From positions 1 through 49,839 of the forward strand of contig DYPH01000030.1 of NCBI GenBank assembly GCA_020720045.1: DNA of 49,839 nucleotides. Direction: 5' to 3'. The notes below the pieces were generated by a model that was not told the origin of the DNA, did not search any database, and saw only the letters and a list, made by a program, of their open reading frames with translations. The DNA comes from Sorangium cellulosum (lineage in GTDB: Bacteria; Myxococcota_A; Polyangia; Polyangiales; Polyangiaceae). Below are positions 14,715-24,106 of the stretch, piece by piece. A program made the position numbers and the translations under genes. The stretch's first letter is position 1; each line of letters opens with the position of its first letter.

Positions 14715-16487
14715 ATGCTCCGCTCGAAGTCCACCCCCGTACTCTCCGCGGTCGCTTTCGCGATCGCCCTGGCAGCAACCACGCCCGCGTACGCCGTCGA
14801 TGCGAAAATCGAGGGGCAGGCGAAGGCGCTCCAGAAGAAGGCGATGGAGGACAACTACCTCGCCACCGAGTACGCGAAGGCGAAGGAGCAGCTCGACAAG
14901 GCGATCGCCCTCTGCGCGGGCGACAAGTGCGCGCCGGCGGTGAAAGCGACGCTTCTTCGCGACCTTGCGACGGTCCAGTTCATCGGTCTCAACGACAAGA
15001 CCGGCGGCGCCGCGTCGATGACGGAGGCGGCCAAGCTCGACCCGAAGCTCGAGCTCAATCCCGACTACGAGACCAAAGAGCTCAAGCAGCTCCTCGCCGA
15101 CGCGAAAAAGGCCGGCGCAGGCACCGGGACCGGGACGACCCCGAAGCCGCCGGCCGGCAACGGCGAGGTCGAGTCGGATTTTGAGCTTATGGCGGTCCCC
15201 GAGCAGGCCGTCCGCACGCCGCTCCCGCTCGCCGTCGGCTACGAAGGGGATCAGAAGCTGGTCAAGGTCACCGCCCACTACAAGGGCTTCGGGATGACCT
15301 CCTACAAGAACCTCGAGCTCAAGAAGCTCCCCGACGGCAAAAACTGGGGCGCCAACGTCGAGTGCCTCGACGTCATCCAGGGGGACTTCGTCTACTACGT
15401 CTCCGGCTACGACGCCGGGAACGACGAAGTGGCGACCGCCGGCACGAAGAAGGACCCGATCCATGTCGCCGTCAAGGCGACCATCGAGGGGCCGGCCCCT
15501 CACCTCCCGGGCGCCCAGCCGCTCGCCCAGTGCCCGGACACCGGCGACTGCCCGCCCGGCTTCCCCGGCTGCAAGAAGTCGAGCGGCGGTGGCCTTGGCG
15601 ACCCGACCGCCATCGGCGACGACAAGTCGCTCAAGGAAGAGGGCGTCGCCTGCGAGAGCGACGAACAGTGCGCGAGCGACACCTGCGGCCCCAACGACAA
15701 CGACGACGGCGAGAAGGTCTGCCGCGCACGCCCGGCGAAGGCGAAGTTCAAGCGGATCTGGATCGGCGCCGCCGTCGGGGCGAACCTCTCCTTTATCCCC
15801 TCGGCGAGCAAGGTCTGCTCGTTGACGCCGAAAGACCAGCCGGGTGAGGGCAGGCCGCTCGTCGACACCGGCTACTACTGCACGAGCGATGGGAAAAACT
15901 ACCCGCTCCGCGGAAGCGACGGAGGCGACGGTTCTGACAATGCGGCTATCGACCCGAACCAGAAGGGGAACAGCGTCAGCGGCGGCCTCGCGGCGGCGAC
16001 GAACTTCCCGCTCCTCCTCACCGGCGACTACGCGATCAACGCGAACCTCCTCGTCGGCGCCCGCCTTGGCATCGTCCTCGGTGGCTACGACGCGACCGCC
16101 GCAAAGTCGGACGGCAAGCGCTTCGCCGCCGCGCCGCTCCACATCGAAGGGCGCGCCACCTACCTCCTCGGCAAGGACGCCCTCATGAAGAAGGGCTTCG
16201 CCCCGATGTTCTTCGGCGGCCTCGGCGCGTCGACCTTCGAACCGAGCGTCCCGGTCAGCGTAAAGACCAACGAGTATTCCCTCAACGGCGAGACGAAGCC
16301 GGCCGGGACGACGAAGGTCACCGCCTACTACATGGGCGGCCCCTTCTTCGTGAACGCCGGCGGCGGCGGTCGCTTTGCGGTCACCGAGAACGTCGCCCTC
16401 ACCGGCGCCGTCCGCCTCAATGCCGCCTTCGGGAACGGCTTCCTCTTCTCGGCGACGCCGGAAATCGGCGCCCAGATCGGCTTCTGA
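14715..16487 (+). CDS. Secreted outer-membrane-type protein with helical-repeat N-terminus and beta-barrel-like C-terminus
   Basis: The 590-residue protein starts at ATG 14715 with a clear signal peptide (MLRSKSTPVLSAVAFAIALA, cleavage after AYA). Residues 25-125 are TPR-like helices, then a Gly/Thr/Pro linker, then a beta-rich domain around residues 155-260. A Cys-rich stretch follows (TGDCPPGFPGCKKSSGGG; ACESDEQCASDTC). From about residue 345 the sequence alternates like an outer-membrane beta barrel and ends in Phe (EIGAQIGF), the usual outer-membrane insertion signal. This layout is common in myxobacterial surface proteins of unknown function. It lies between two terminators, so it is probably monocistronic. 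Confidence 0.75.
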   Translation: MLRSKSTPVLSAVAFAIALAATTPAYAVDAKIEGQAKALQKKAMEDNYLATEYAKAKEQLDKAIALCAGDKCAPAVKATLLRDLATVQFIGLNDKTGGAASMTEAAKLDPKLELNPDYETKELKQLLADAKKAGAGTGTGTTPKPPAGNGEVESDFELMAVPEQAVRTPLPLAVGYEGDQKLVKVTAHYKGFGMTSYKNLELKKLPDGKNWGANVECLDVIQGDFVYYVSGYDAGNDEVATAGTKKDPIHVAVKATIEGPAPHLPGAQPLAQCPDTGDCPPGFPGCKKSSGGGLGDPTAIGDDKSLKEEGVACESDEQCASDTCGPNDNDDGEKVCRARPAKAKFKRIWIGAAVGANLSFIPSASKVCSLTPKDQPGEGRPLVDTGYYCTSDGKNYPLRGSDGGDGSDNAAIDPNQKGNSVSGGLAAATNFPLLLTGDYAINANLLVGARLGIVLGGYDATAAKSDGKRFAAAPLHIEGRATYLLGKDALMKKGFAPMFFGGLGASTFEPSVPVSVKTNEYSLNGETKPAGTTKVTAYYMGGPFFVNAGGGGRFAVTENVALTGAVRLNAAFGNGFLFSATPEIGAQIGF

Positions 16488-16544
16488 GCGCACCGTTCGC
16501 GCCGATACCGCGAAAAACTGGCCCGTTCGTCGGGCGAAGGAAGC

Positions 16545-16575
16545 AAGCTCCTCCCTAGCGGGAGGGGCTTTCTTC
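16545..16575 (+). terminator. Intrinsic terminator after the outer-membrane-type gene
   Basis: AAGCTCCTCCC (16545-16555) pairs with GGGAGGGGCTT (16560-16570) across a TAGC loop, followed by TCTTCGTTTG. It lies about 60 bases after the stop codon. Confidence 0.65.
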
Positions 16576-16632
16576 GTTTGTTGTGCCGGTTTTCCACCCA
16601 TTCGTCGAGATGAGCAGGTAGCTTCCAGGCCG

Positions 16633-19296
16633 ATGGCAGCGTCCGGTCGTTCCACGGAAAAAGCTCCAGAGCCGCTGCTTCGGGTCGGTCGTTACGTCCT
16701 GTTTGACGAAATCGCCGCCGGTGGCATGGCGTCGGTCCATTACGGGCGGATGTTTGGCGGCTCCGGTTTCGCGAAGACGGTCGCCGTCAAGCGCCTGCAC
16801 AAGCAATTTGCGAAAGATCCCGAATTTCGCGGGATGTTTCTCGACGAGGCGCGCCTCGCTGCGCGCATCCGGCACACGAATGTTGTCCAGCCGGTCGACA
16901 TCCTCGCCTCGGAAGAGGAGCTGTTTGTCGCCCTCGAGTACGTCCACGGCGACTCCCTCTCGGGCCTCCTCGGCGCCGCCGCCCGGCGTGGGGAGCTCCC
17001 GAGCCCAGCGATCGCGTCGACGGTCGTCGCCGGCCTCCTCCACGGCCTCCACGCCGCCCACGAAGCGAAGGATGATCAAGGCGTCCCCCTCGGGATCGTC
17101 CACCGCGACGTCTCCCCCCACAACCTGCTTGTCGGCACCGACGGCATTCCGCGGGTCATCGATTTCGGCGTCGCGAAGGCGTCGAACCGGGTGCAGAGCA
17201 CCCAAGACGGCCAGCTGAAGGGGAAGGTCGCCTACATGGCCCCCGAGCAGCTCACCGGCGAAGCGGTCGGTCCCAGCGCCGACATTTGGGCGGCGGGCGT
17301 CGTGCTTTGGGAGTTCCTCGCCGGGCGTCGCTTCCACGAGGGGCTCGAGCCGATCGCGATCTTCGGGCGGGTCACCCGCGGCGAGCTCCCGATCCTCCGC
17401 GAGGTGAACCCCCACGTCCCCCGCGAACTCGAGCTCATCGTCGACCGGGCCCTCGATCGGGACGTCCGCCGCCGCTACACGACCGCCCGTGAGATGGCGC
17501 TTGATATCGAGTCGCACACCGCGTTTGCGCCGCCGTCGCTCGTGGCGGCGTGGGTCGACCGGCTCGTCGGCGACAAACTCGCGATCCGTGCCGAGCGGCT
17601 TGAGGCGATCGAGCGTGTGAATCTCGACGCCGAGTTTGAAGTCGAGGAGATCGAGCTCGCCCCGATGACGAGCGTCCCGCGGTCGTTCCCGAGCGCGCCT
17701 GGCCGCCTCGGGTCGGGGGGCGGTGGGACCGGCACCGGCTCCGGGCGCGCGAAGTTCCCGTCGCTCCCCCCGCCGGCACCATCGTCGAGCGGCGACTCCG
17801 CGCGCAGCCGTCGACCGTCCCTCGCCCCGAGTGCGCGAACACTCCTCTCGCAGGCGGAAGTGCTTGGGGTCGGCGCCGACCGAACGCCGCTTGCCGAGCT
17901 CGACACCTCGGGCCTGCTCCTCGATTCGGACACGCCCGAGCAGGTCCCCGCCGCCCGACCGTCGCGGGCGCGGCTGCCGGGAATGAGCGGCGAATTCGCG
18001 ACGACGTCTCCGGACGGTTCTGGCGGCTTTCACGTCGGCCCCTCCTACGTGACCGGCGTCCCGGCGAAGCCTCCGTCCGACCTGAAGCGCCCCGACGTCG
18101 TCCTTTCCGACGTCCGTTGGGCCGATCCGACCGCGGCCAAACCGACGACGACGCCGTCCACCGCGACGAGCCTCTGGAAGACGCTGCTCGGAATTGCGCT
18201 GTTGATTGCGGCGACCGTCGGAGTCGTCCTGTTCGGCATGCCGAAGTACGTGCAGTCGCGGGCCGAGGCGGAAATCGCTTCGCTAGGCTTCACAACAAAG
18301 GCGCAAGAGGTTTCGGTCGCGACGGGGATTCTCCGTTTCCGAAACGTCGAGCTCACGCCGATCGGCGTCGATGGGGTCACGATCCGCCTCTCGTCGCTCA
18401 CCGTCCACACCGACGGCAGTCGCGCCACCGACGCTACCCTCTCGGACGCGGTCCTTGAGGGGGCAGGGCCGGCCGCCGATCTCCTGCCGAAGCTCGCCAT
18501 TTGGCAGCGAAAATACGGTGATAGCTGGGGGAAGACCGGCCTCAACGAGCTTCGCCTGGACGGCGGTCGCCTCGAGTGGAAGGACGTCGTCGGCCCCGGC
18601 TCCCGTCTGGAAATCGCACGGCTTTCTGGAAACTCGGTTCCGGTGGACGGGGAGACGCTGCTCACGGGGGCCGACGTCTCCCTTGGCCTCCTCCGCCTTA
18701 CCACCGGGACGGGACGCACCTTCGGCCCCTGGCGCGGTCGCTACCATTCGGCGAACGACCGTCCGACCCTCGAGCTCTTCTTCGGTCAGAAGGCGATCGC
18801 GCCGGAGCTGACGGTCGCCCCGAGCGGCGACGCGACGGCGCTCACGGTCGCCATCCCGCGTACCCCCTTCGAAGAGCTTGCATTTCCTGCCGATTTTCTG
18901 ACTGTCAGTGGGGGAACGACGACGCAGGTCTCGGCGACGGGGGCCGTCCTCGTTTCCAACGCAGGGATCCGAGGGCAGGGGCGGTTTGCCTTTTTTGCCG
19001 CCAAGCCGCTCGGGCTTGCCTCCCCCGCCGACGGCGCCCTCGACTTTGTGGTCGACGGCAAAGGGGGGGCCAGCGGAAGCTTCACCTTCGGCGCCGACAA
19101 GGACGGGCACGGCCTCAAGACGCCGGTCCGGGGAACGGCGGCGCTCACCCCCGCCGGACCGAGCCTCGAACTTTCCGCGCGCTCGGCGTCCCGCCCCTGC
19201 GAAAAAGGCGGGGAGACGACCGTCGACGCCACCATCGTCCTCGGCGAAGCGGCGATCGTCCGCCTCGCGCCGACGACCCCCTGCAAAGGGCACTGA
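16633..19296 (+). CDS. Transmembrane Ser/Thr protein kinase with AsmA-like C-terminal region
   Basis: The 887-residue protein starts at ATG 16633. The kinase domain (about residues 18-295) is complete: glycine loop IAAGGMASVHYG, VAVK lysine, HRDVSPHNLL catalytic loop, IDFGVAK and APEQ. A 200-residue Pro/Ser/Gly-rich linker follows, then one membrane helix at about residues 515-537 (LLGIALLIAATVGVVLFGMP). The remaining 340 residues are beta-rich, non-enzymatic, and resemble the AsmA/DUF748 type (RAEAEIASLGF, ILRFRNVELTPIGVDGV). Topology puts that part in the periplasm as sensor or lipid-related module. The aminotransferase gene starts 9 bases after the stop, so they are likely co-transcribed. 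Confidence 0.85.
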   Translation: MAASGRSTEKAPEPLLRVGRYVLFDEIAAGGMASVHYGRMFGGSGFAKTVAVKRLHKQFAKDPEFRGMFLDEARLAARIRHTNVVQPVDILASEEELFVALEYVHGDSLSGLLGAAARRGELPSPAIASTVVAGLLHGLHAAHEAKDDQGVPLGIVHRDVSPHNLLVGTDGIPRVIDFGVAKASNRVQSTQDGQLKGKVAYMAPEQLTGEAVGPSADIWAAGVVLWEFLAGRRFHEGLEPIAIFGRVTRGELPILREVNPHVPRELELIVDRALDRDVRRRYTTAREMALDIESHTAFAPPSLVAAWVDRLVGDKLAIRAERLEAIERVNLDAEFEVEEIELAPMTSVPRSFPSAPGRLGSGGGGTGTGSGRAKFPSLPPPAPSSSGDSARSRRPSLAPSARTLLSQAEVLGVGADRTPLAELDTSGLLLDSDTPEQVPAARPSRARLPGMSGEFATTSPDGSGGFHVGPSYVTGVPAKPPSDLKRPDVVLSDVRWADPTAAKPTTTPSTATSLWKTLLGIALLIAATVGVVLFGMPKYVQSRAEAEIASLGFTTKAQEVSVATGILRFRNVELTPIGVDGVTIRLSSLTVHTDGSRATDATLSDAVLEGAGPAADLLPKLAIWQRKYGDSWGKTGLNELRLDGGRLEWKDVVGPGSRLEIARLSGNSVPVDGETLLTGADVSLGLLRLTTGTGRTFGPWRGRYHSANDRPTLELFFGQKAIAPELTVAPSGDATALTVAIPRTPFEELAFPADFLTVSGGTTTQVSATGAVLVSNAGIRGQGRFAFFAAKPLGLASPADGALDFVVDGKGGASGSFTFGADKDGHGLKTPVRGTAALTPAGPSLELSARSASRPCEKGGETTVDATIVLGEAAIVRLAPTTPCKGH

Positions 19297-19305
19297 ACGG
19301 ACCCG

Positions 19306-20484
19306 ATGCGCCGGCCGGAACGCTTTGTTGGCTCCCTCGCAACGACGTTAAAGCCAAGTGTATTTGGCACGTTGGAAGGCACACTCGCCCGCCGAACGGC
19401 GACCGGTCGCCCGCTCGCGCCCCTTCACATTGGCGACACCTGCTACCCGCCGCCGCCGGCAGCCCTCGCCGAACTCAACGACACCGCCCGCGCCGCCGCC
19501 GAACTCGCCCGCTACGGGCCGACGGCGGGCCTCCCGACGCTTCTCGACGCCCTCGCGAGTCACGAAGCGAGCATGCTTGGGAGCCCCGTAGACGCCTCCT
19601 GCATTCTCTTCGGCGGCGGCGGTACCTACGCGTTCGGTGCGGTCGCCCGTGCGGTCCTTGACCCCGGAGATGAGGTGCTGTTGATCAGCCCCTACTGGCC
19701 GGGGGCGCACAGCATTTTTACCGCCGTCGGCGCCCACGTCCGCGAAGTTCCGCGGGGGGGCGCACCGACGCCGACCACCCTCGGCGCGGCGCTTGAGGCG
19801 GCGGTCACGAAGCGGACGCGAGCCCTCTATTTCGTTTCGCCGAACAACCCAGATGGCTTCGTCTTCGGAGACGAATACCTGAAGGTTTTTCAGGCGTTTG
19901 CCGAAGCCCATGACCTGTTCGTCTTCGCCGACGAGGTCTATGCCGAAGGGTACGCGACGGTCCCCCTCCGGCCGTATGCGGCGACGAATTCCGGACAAGC
20001 GTTCGCCCGAACGGCCACGATCCGTTCGTTTTCCAAGAGCCACGGCCTTTCCGGGGCGCGCCTCGGTTACGTGGTCGCACCGCCCGAGGTCGTCGCCTAC
20101 GCCCGCCGCGTCAGTCTCTTTCAGCTTTTCAGCGTTCCGTTGCCGCTCCAGCGGATGGCGCTCGCGGCGCGTCGGGCGCCCGCCTCGTGGCTTGCTGGCG
20201 CCCAGGAATTTCAGCGGCGTCACCGCGCGATCACCCTCGACGTCCTCACCGGCAGCGACCTCCCAGTGACGTATGCAGAGCCCGAGGGGGCGTGCTACGT
20301 CTTCCTTGATTTTTCACGAATTTTGGAGCCCCACGGCGGCGCGGTCACCCTGCAGTATGTCCTCGAGCGCTGCGTCGACGGCTTTGAGAGTCACGTGCGC
20401 CTCTGCTTCACGGCCGCCCCCGAAGCGGACCTCCGCGCGGGGCTTGAGGCGCTCACCGTTGCTGTCCGCTCCTTCGCGCGGTAG
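19306..20484 (+). CDS. PLP-dependent class I/II aminotransferase
   Basis: This is a 392-residue fold-type I aminotransferase. Visible landmarks are ARYGPTAGLPTL (substrate loop), FVSPNNPDGFVF (Asn of the PLP ring site), FADEVYAEG (Asp and Tyr), and the Schiff-base Lys244 in SFSKSHGLSGARLGY. The C-terminal small domain carries VRLCFTA with the carboxylate-binding Arg. The substrate amino acid cannot be deduced. It starts 9 bases after the membrane kinase stop, so translation is probably coupled. Confidence 0.88.
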   Translation: MRRPERFVGSLATTLKPSVFGTLEGTLARRTATGRPLAPLHIGDTCYPPPPAALAELNDTARAAAELARYGPTAGLPTLLDALASHEASMLGSPVDASCILFGGGGTYAFGAVARAVLDPGDEVLLISPYWPGAHSIFTAVGAHVREVPRGGAPTPTTLGAALEAAVTKRTRALYFVSPNNPDGFVFGDEYLKVFQAFAEAHDLFVFADEVYAEGYATVPLRPYAATNSGQAFARTATIRSFSKSHGLSGARLGYVVAPPEVVAYARRVSLFQLFSVPLPLQRMALAARRAPASWLAGAQEFQRRHRAITLDVLTGSDLPVTYAEPEGACYVFLDFSRILEPHGGAVTLQYVLERCVDGFESHVRLCFTAAPEADLRAGLEALTVAVRSFAR

Positions 20485-20518
20485 CGTGCCAAGTCTACAT
20501 CCCTGATTTTACTCTCCT

Positions 20519-22044
20519 AAATCGAGCTGTCAGTCGGATTTGGGGGCGAATTTGTTCCTCGATCCGCGCTCGCGGGCGAGGACGAAGTTCTAGGGCCCCA
20601 CGTGGCTGTGAAAGGTCGGCTTCGCAACCGCCCAAGACGCCCAATCGGAGCGCGGGTCGCACGCGCCCCCCCTGGCACGGGCCAGGCAAAATGGACCGGG
20701 GCCACCCCCCATCGCGTCAATGGGGACCCAATTTCCTGCGTTTTTGTCTTGGCACACCGTCTGGGGGGCGGCGGGGATGTCCCAGCCCCACGAATACCGC
20801 CCCGGAACCTACTATGAGGTCGTCCGACGCTGCACCGACCGCGCCCACAAGCTTGCTCCGAAGGAAGCAGGCCGCGGAAAATACACATCGAGCGTTAAGC
20901 AGCTCTACCAATACGCAACCGGGTGCTTTGCGGCGCTCTTCGGTATTGAGATCCTTGCTGTCTGCCTCATGTCAAATCACATGCACGAGATCGTGTTCGA
21001 TCGCTACGGACTCATTGCCAAATTTCTGCAGCGAAGAAACGCAATGTTCGCAAACATGATTAAGGTTCGCTACGGCTTGTCAGGGAGCGTCTTTGAGAAG
21101 TGTGACGGAAAATACAATCGTCTCGAGGGGGCGCGGGCAGTCGCCGAAAAGATCGCCTACGTGCTCGCGAATCCTGTGGCCGCCGGACTCGTGGCTTCGC
21201 GAGAAGAATGGCCGGGATTCGTCTCTTCAGTAGCCGATCTTTCCGGCAGCGCCGTCCTCATTGAGCGCCCCCGTGAATATGTGTCAAAAAAGAAAAAGCG
21301 TAACCCGGCACGCGTCACGTTCGCGATGGGCGCGCCGGCGGAAGCAAAAGCACTATTTTGCGATCTTTCGATCATGACGGCAGTCGTTAGCGTAGAACTG
21401 GTGCAGCGAATCAAGAGTGCGCGCCGCCGGCACGCAGGGCGATTCGCGGGTCGTATTCGCGTTCTCGCAACGAGCCCGCATTCACGCGCGACGAGCCGCG
21501 AGCCTTTTGGCGGGCGAGTGCCGCGTTTTACCACGGCGGGTGACCTTGCGGCAGCGAAGCGGATTATCGCAGAAATGCGCGCCTTCCGGGAGGCCCATCG
21601 GCGCGCTTTTGAGGCGTCGCGAGGAGGGAAACGTCGTGTGACCTTCCCAGCGGGGACGGGGAAGATGCATTTTACCTATGGGTATCGGCGAGAAGAGTAC
21701 GCGGTGGCTAGCGAGCGAGCAGCTTAGGTCGATGGTTTCGCCGCTAAGTGCCGTCGCGCATTGACGGGCTCGAAAGTTCCCAGGTTGTCGGATTGAATGG
21801 CGCGGATGTGTCTCTCGGAAGAGGGGCCATTTCTGCGCGTCTTGCGTTTGTCGATGTCGAAGAATTGGCGCTCGCTTCCGAAGGTGTGAGCTTCCTCGTC
21901 TCTGGATTCGACGGTGCTGACCGGTAGCGTGCCCTGGGACGCGGCACTTTGGATGCGTTTTGCACCGAAGGTACCGCGGCGACCGGGACTCGAATGGGGC
22001 CAAATACTTGATCCTACGTCGATAAATCCAACTGTCAGTCGGAT
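20519..22044 (+). mobile_element. Candidate RAYT-type cassette bounded by imperfect direct repeats
   Basis: The 21 bases at 20519-20539 and 22024-22044 match at 19 positions in the same orientation (AAATCnAnCTGTCAGTCGGAT). Between them lies one transposase-like gene. Just before that gene, CCCCAT and ATGGGG around 20708-20728 form a REP-like hairpin (loop CGCGTCA). The unit looks like a transposase-like gene with its ends, but the activity and true borders are unproven. Confidence 0.5.
20777..21727 (+). CDS. REP-associated transposase-like protein (Y1/IS200 fold), catalytic Tyr apparently missing
   Basis: The 316-residue protein has the HUH pair in CLMSNHMHEIVF and the late motif YVLANPVAAGLV of the IS200/REP-associated family. 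Its opening (MSQPHEYRPGTYYEVVRRCT) matches family starts, so I chose ATG 20777 over ATG 20720. At the helix where active enzymes have a Tyr in a RYxxYIN-type motif, this protein reads RRNAMFANMIKVRYG, so the nucleophile seems absent or displaced. A Lys/Arg-rich tail follows. It may be a domesticated DNA-binding relative rather than an active transposase. Imperfect direct repeats flank it. Confidence 0.75.
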   Translation: MSQPHEYRPGTYYEVVRRCTDRAHKLAPKEAGRGKYTSSVKQLYQYATGCFAALFGIEILAVCLMSNHMHEIVFDRYGLIAKFLQRRNAMFANMIKVRYGLSGSVFEKCDGKYNRLEGARAVAEKIAYVLANPVAAGLVASREEWPGFVSSVADLSGSAVLIERPREYVSKKKKRNPARVTFAMGAPAEAKALFCDLSIMTAVVSVELVQRIKSARRRHAGRFAGRIRVLATSPHSRATSREPFGGRVPRFTTAGDLAAAKRIIAEMRAFREAHRRAFEASRGGKRRVTFPAGTGKMHFTYGYRREEYAVASERAA

Positions 22045-22122
22045 CCTGATGCCGGATCCCAAGCCGGTCCCTCAGGGGCGACCTCGCCACGAACTTCGAA
22101 GTCAGGTAGACCAGCGCCCCTC
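21728..22122. other. 395-bp stretch between transposase-like gene and M2 peptidase gene
   Basis: The right direct repeat of the cassette lies at 22024-22044. A minus-strand frame (21724-22062, 112 codons) has fairly biased third positions, but no start signal or homology is evident. I leave it unassigned; it could be a decayed gene carried with the cassette. Confidence 0.35.
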
Positions 22123-24057
22123 ATGAGAACCCGCCTCCTGCTCGCCGTTCCCGCACTTCTGCCGCTCTCTGCAGCCCTCCTTGGCGCATGCGGCGCGGAA
22201 AATACCTGCCCGCCGGCAGCCACACCGCTCCCCCCGGTTGCCGCGGCGCCGGCGGTGACCGTGAAGCCGCCGACGCCGGAAGAGGCGAAAGCCTTCGTCG
22301 CCGACGTCGACGTCAACCTGCGCCGCCTGTGGGTCGCCCGCGACCGGGCCGGCTGGGTCTCCCAAAACTTCATCACCGACGACACCGAAACCCTTGCCGC
22401 CGGCGGCGAAGAGGCGACGAGCGAGTACATCACCAAGACGATCCTCGCCGCCCGCCGCTTCGACCCGATCCTCGGGCAACTCGACCCGCAAACGGCTCGG
22501 ATGCTTCATCTTTTGAAGGTCGCCCAGACGGTGCCGGCCCCCGAAGATGCCGCCAAAGGGGCAGAACTCGCAAAGGTCCAAGCGGAACTCGGCGCCATGT
22601 ATGGCAAAGGGAAATACTGCCCGACAGCTGGATCTAAACTTTCGAAATACCTCACAAAAGCGGATACGAAAAAGGGCACCACCGCGAAGACCTGCCTCAA
22701 GCTGGACGACCTCGGCGCGATTCTCAAGTCCTCCCGGGACGAAGCCGAACTCCGTGAGGCCTTCGACGGCTGGCACACCATCGCCGTCCCGATGAAGGAC
22801 AAATACCTCCGCTACGTCACCCTCGGCAACGAAGGGGCAAAGACGATCGGTTTCGACGATCTCGGCGCCCTCTGGAGGGCCGGCTACGACATGACGCCGG
22901 CCGATTTTGAGAAAGATATTGAGCGTTTGTGGGGCGACGTGAAACCGCTCTACGACGAACTTCACTGCTACGTAAAAAAGCAGCTCCGCGCCAAGTACGG
23001 CGACAAGGTCGTCGCTTCCGGTAAGGGGGCGATCCCGGCCCACCTCCTCGGGAACATGTGGGCGCAAGAATGGAACAACATCTACGATCTTGTGGAGCCC
23101 TACAAAGGCCAAGGATCCCTCGATGTCGACAAGGGGCTCGCCAAGTACGATCCGGTGAAAATGGTGAAGACCGGCGAGAGCTTCTTCACCAGTCTCGGCA
23201 TGGATCCCCTCCCAAAGACCTTCTGGGAGCGCTCCCTCTTCACCCGCCCCGCCGACCGTGAAGTCGTTTGCCATGCGAGTGCGTGGGACGTCGAATACAA
23301 TAACGATCTTCGTATCAAGATGTGCATCAAGCCGACGGAAGAAGACTTGATCACCATCCACCACGAACTCGGTCACGACTACTACTTCCACGCCTACTAC
23401 ACGAAGCCGATTCTCTTCCAGCAGGGGGCGAACGACGGCTTTCATGAGGGCATCGGTGACACCCTTGCTCTAGCAGTCACTCCCCAGTACTTGAAAAATA
23501 TCGGTCTCTTGCCGAGTGTGCCGAGCAACGAGAAGGCGACGATCAACGTCCAGATGAAGCAGGCGATCGAGAAGGTCGCTTTCCTCCCGTTCGGGCTCCT
23601 CGTCGACAAGTGGCGCTGGGAGGTATTCTCGGGAAAGACGGCGCCCGCCGATTGGAACAAGTCCTGGTGGGCTCTCCGCGAGAAGTACCAGGGGATCAAA
23701 GCACCGGCCGCACGCCCGGCAGACGCGTTTGATCCGGGGGCCAAATACCACATCCCGGGCAGCACCCCCTACATGCGCTACTTCCTCGCGCGCGTATATC
23801 AATTCCAGTTCTACAAGGCGCTCTGTGACGCTTCTGGCCATAAGGGGCCGCTCCACACCTGTTCCTTCTTTGGAAGCAAAGAGGCTGGGAAGAAGCTGCA
23901 AGCGATGCTCGCCCTCGGCGCCGAGAAGCCCTGGCCGGAAGCGATGAAGGCGATCGCCGGCACCGACAAGGCCGATGCCGCCCCCCTCCTCGAGTACTTT
24001 TCGCCGCTTCGCGGCTTCCTCAAGGAGTCGACGAAGGGGGAGACCTGCGGCTGGTGA
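22123..24057 (+). CDS. M2 family metallopeptidase (ACE-like peptidyl-dipeptidase), lipoprotein
   Basis: The 644-residue protein begins with a lipoprotein signal (MRTRLLLAVPALLPLSAALL then GAC), so it should be anchored in the outer or inner membrane facing the periplasm. The zinc site HHELGHDYYFH has His414, Glu415 and His418, and FHEGIGDT supplies the third ligand Glu about 24 residues later. The full helical M2 fold length (about 600 residues) is present. Family members remove C-terminal dipeptides from peptides. The substrate in bacteria is unknown; peptide scavenging is the simplest role. Its own promoter is likely, since the upstream 395 bases hold no intact gene on the same strand. Confidence 0.92.
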   Translation: MRTRLLLAVPALLPLSAALLGACGAENTCPPAATPLPPVAAAPAVTVKPPTPEEAKAFVADVDVNLRRLWVARDRAGWVSQNFITDDTETLAAGGEEATSEYITKTILAARRFDPILGQLDPQTARMLHLLKVAQTVPAPEDAAKGAELAKVQAELGAMYGKGKYCPTAGSKLSKYLTKADTKKGTTAKTCLKLDDLGAILKSSRDEAELREAFDGWHTIAVPMKDKYLRYVTLGNEGAKTIGFDDLGALWRAGYDMTPADFEKDIERLWGDVKPLYDELHCYVKKQLRAKYGDKVVASGKGAIPAHLLGNMWAQEWNNIYDLVEPYKGQGSLDVDKGLAKYDPVKMVKTGESFFTSLGMDPLPKTFWERSLFTRPADREVVCHASAWDVEYNNDLRIKMCIKPTEEDLITIHHELGHDYYFHAYYTKPILFQQGANDGFHEGIGDTLALAVTPQYLKNIGLLPSVPSNEKATINVQMKQAIEKVAFLPFGLLVDKWRWEVFSGKTAPADWNKSWWALREKYQGIKAPAARPADAFDPGAKYHIPGSTPYMRYFLARVYQFQFYKALCDASGHKGPLHTCSFFGSKEAGKKLQAMLALGAEKPWPEAMKAIAGTDKADAAPLLEYFSPLRGFLKESTKGETCGW

Positions 24058-24106
24058 GTTGCTGTTTTTCCTGGTGAAGAGCGCGTCTGTCGGTCACGGT
24101 AGCGCC

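Noticed and set aside
13875-16655. A 926-codon minus-strand ORF opposite lexA and the outer-membrane-type gene
   Set aside because: It is antisense to two well-supported genes, Arg/Ala/Val/Gly rich and without homology; high third-position GC removes stops from the opposite strand.
21724-22062. A 112-codon minus-strand ORF beside the transposase-like gene
   Set aside because: Codon bias is moderate, but there is no ribosome binding site or family; left as unassigned sequence.
21970-22090. A tRNA-like string (GGGACTCGAAT on the plus strand)
   Set aside because: The T-arm stem does not pair and no acceptor, D or anticodon arm can be folded around it.
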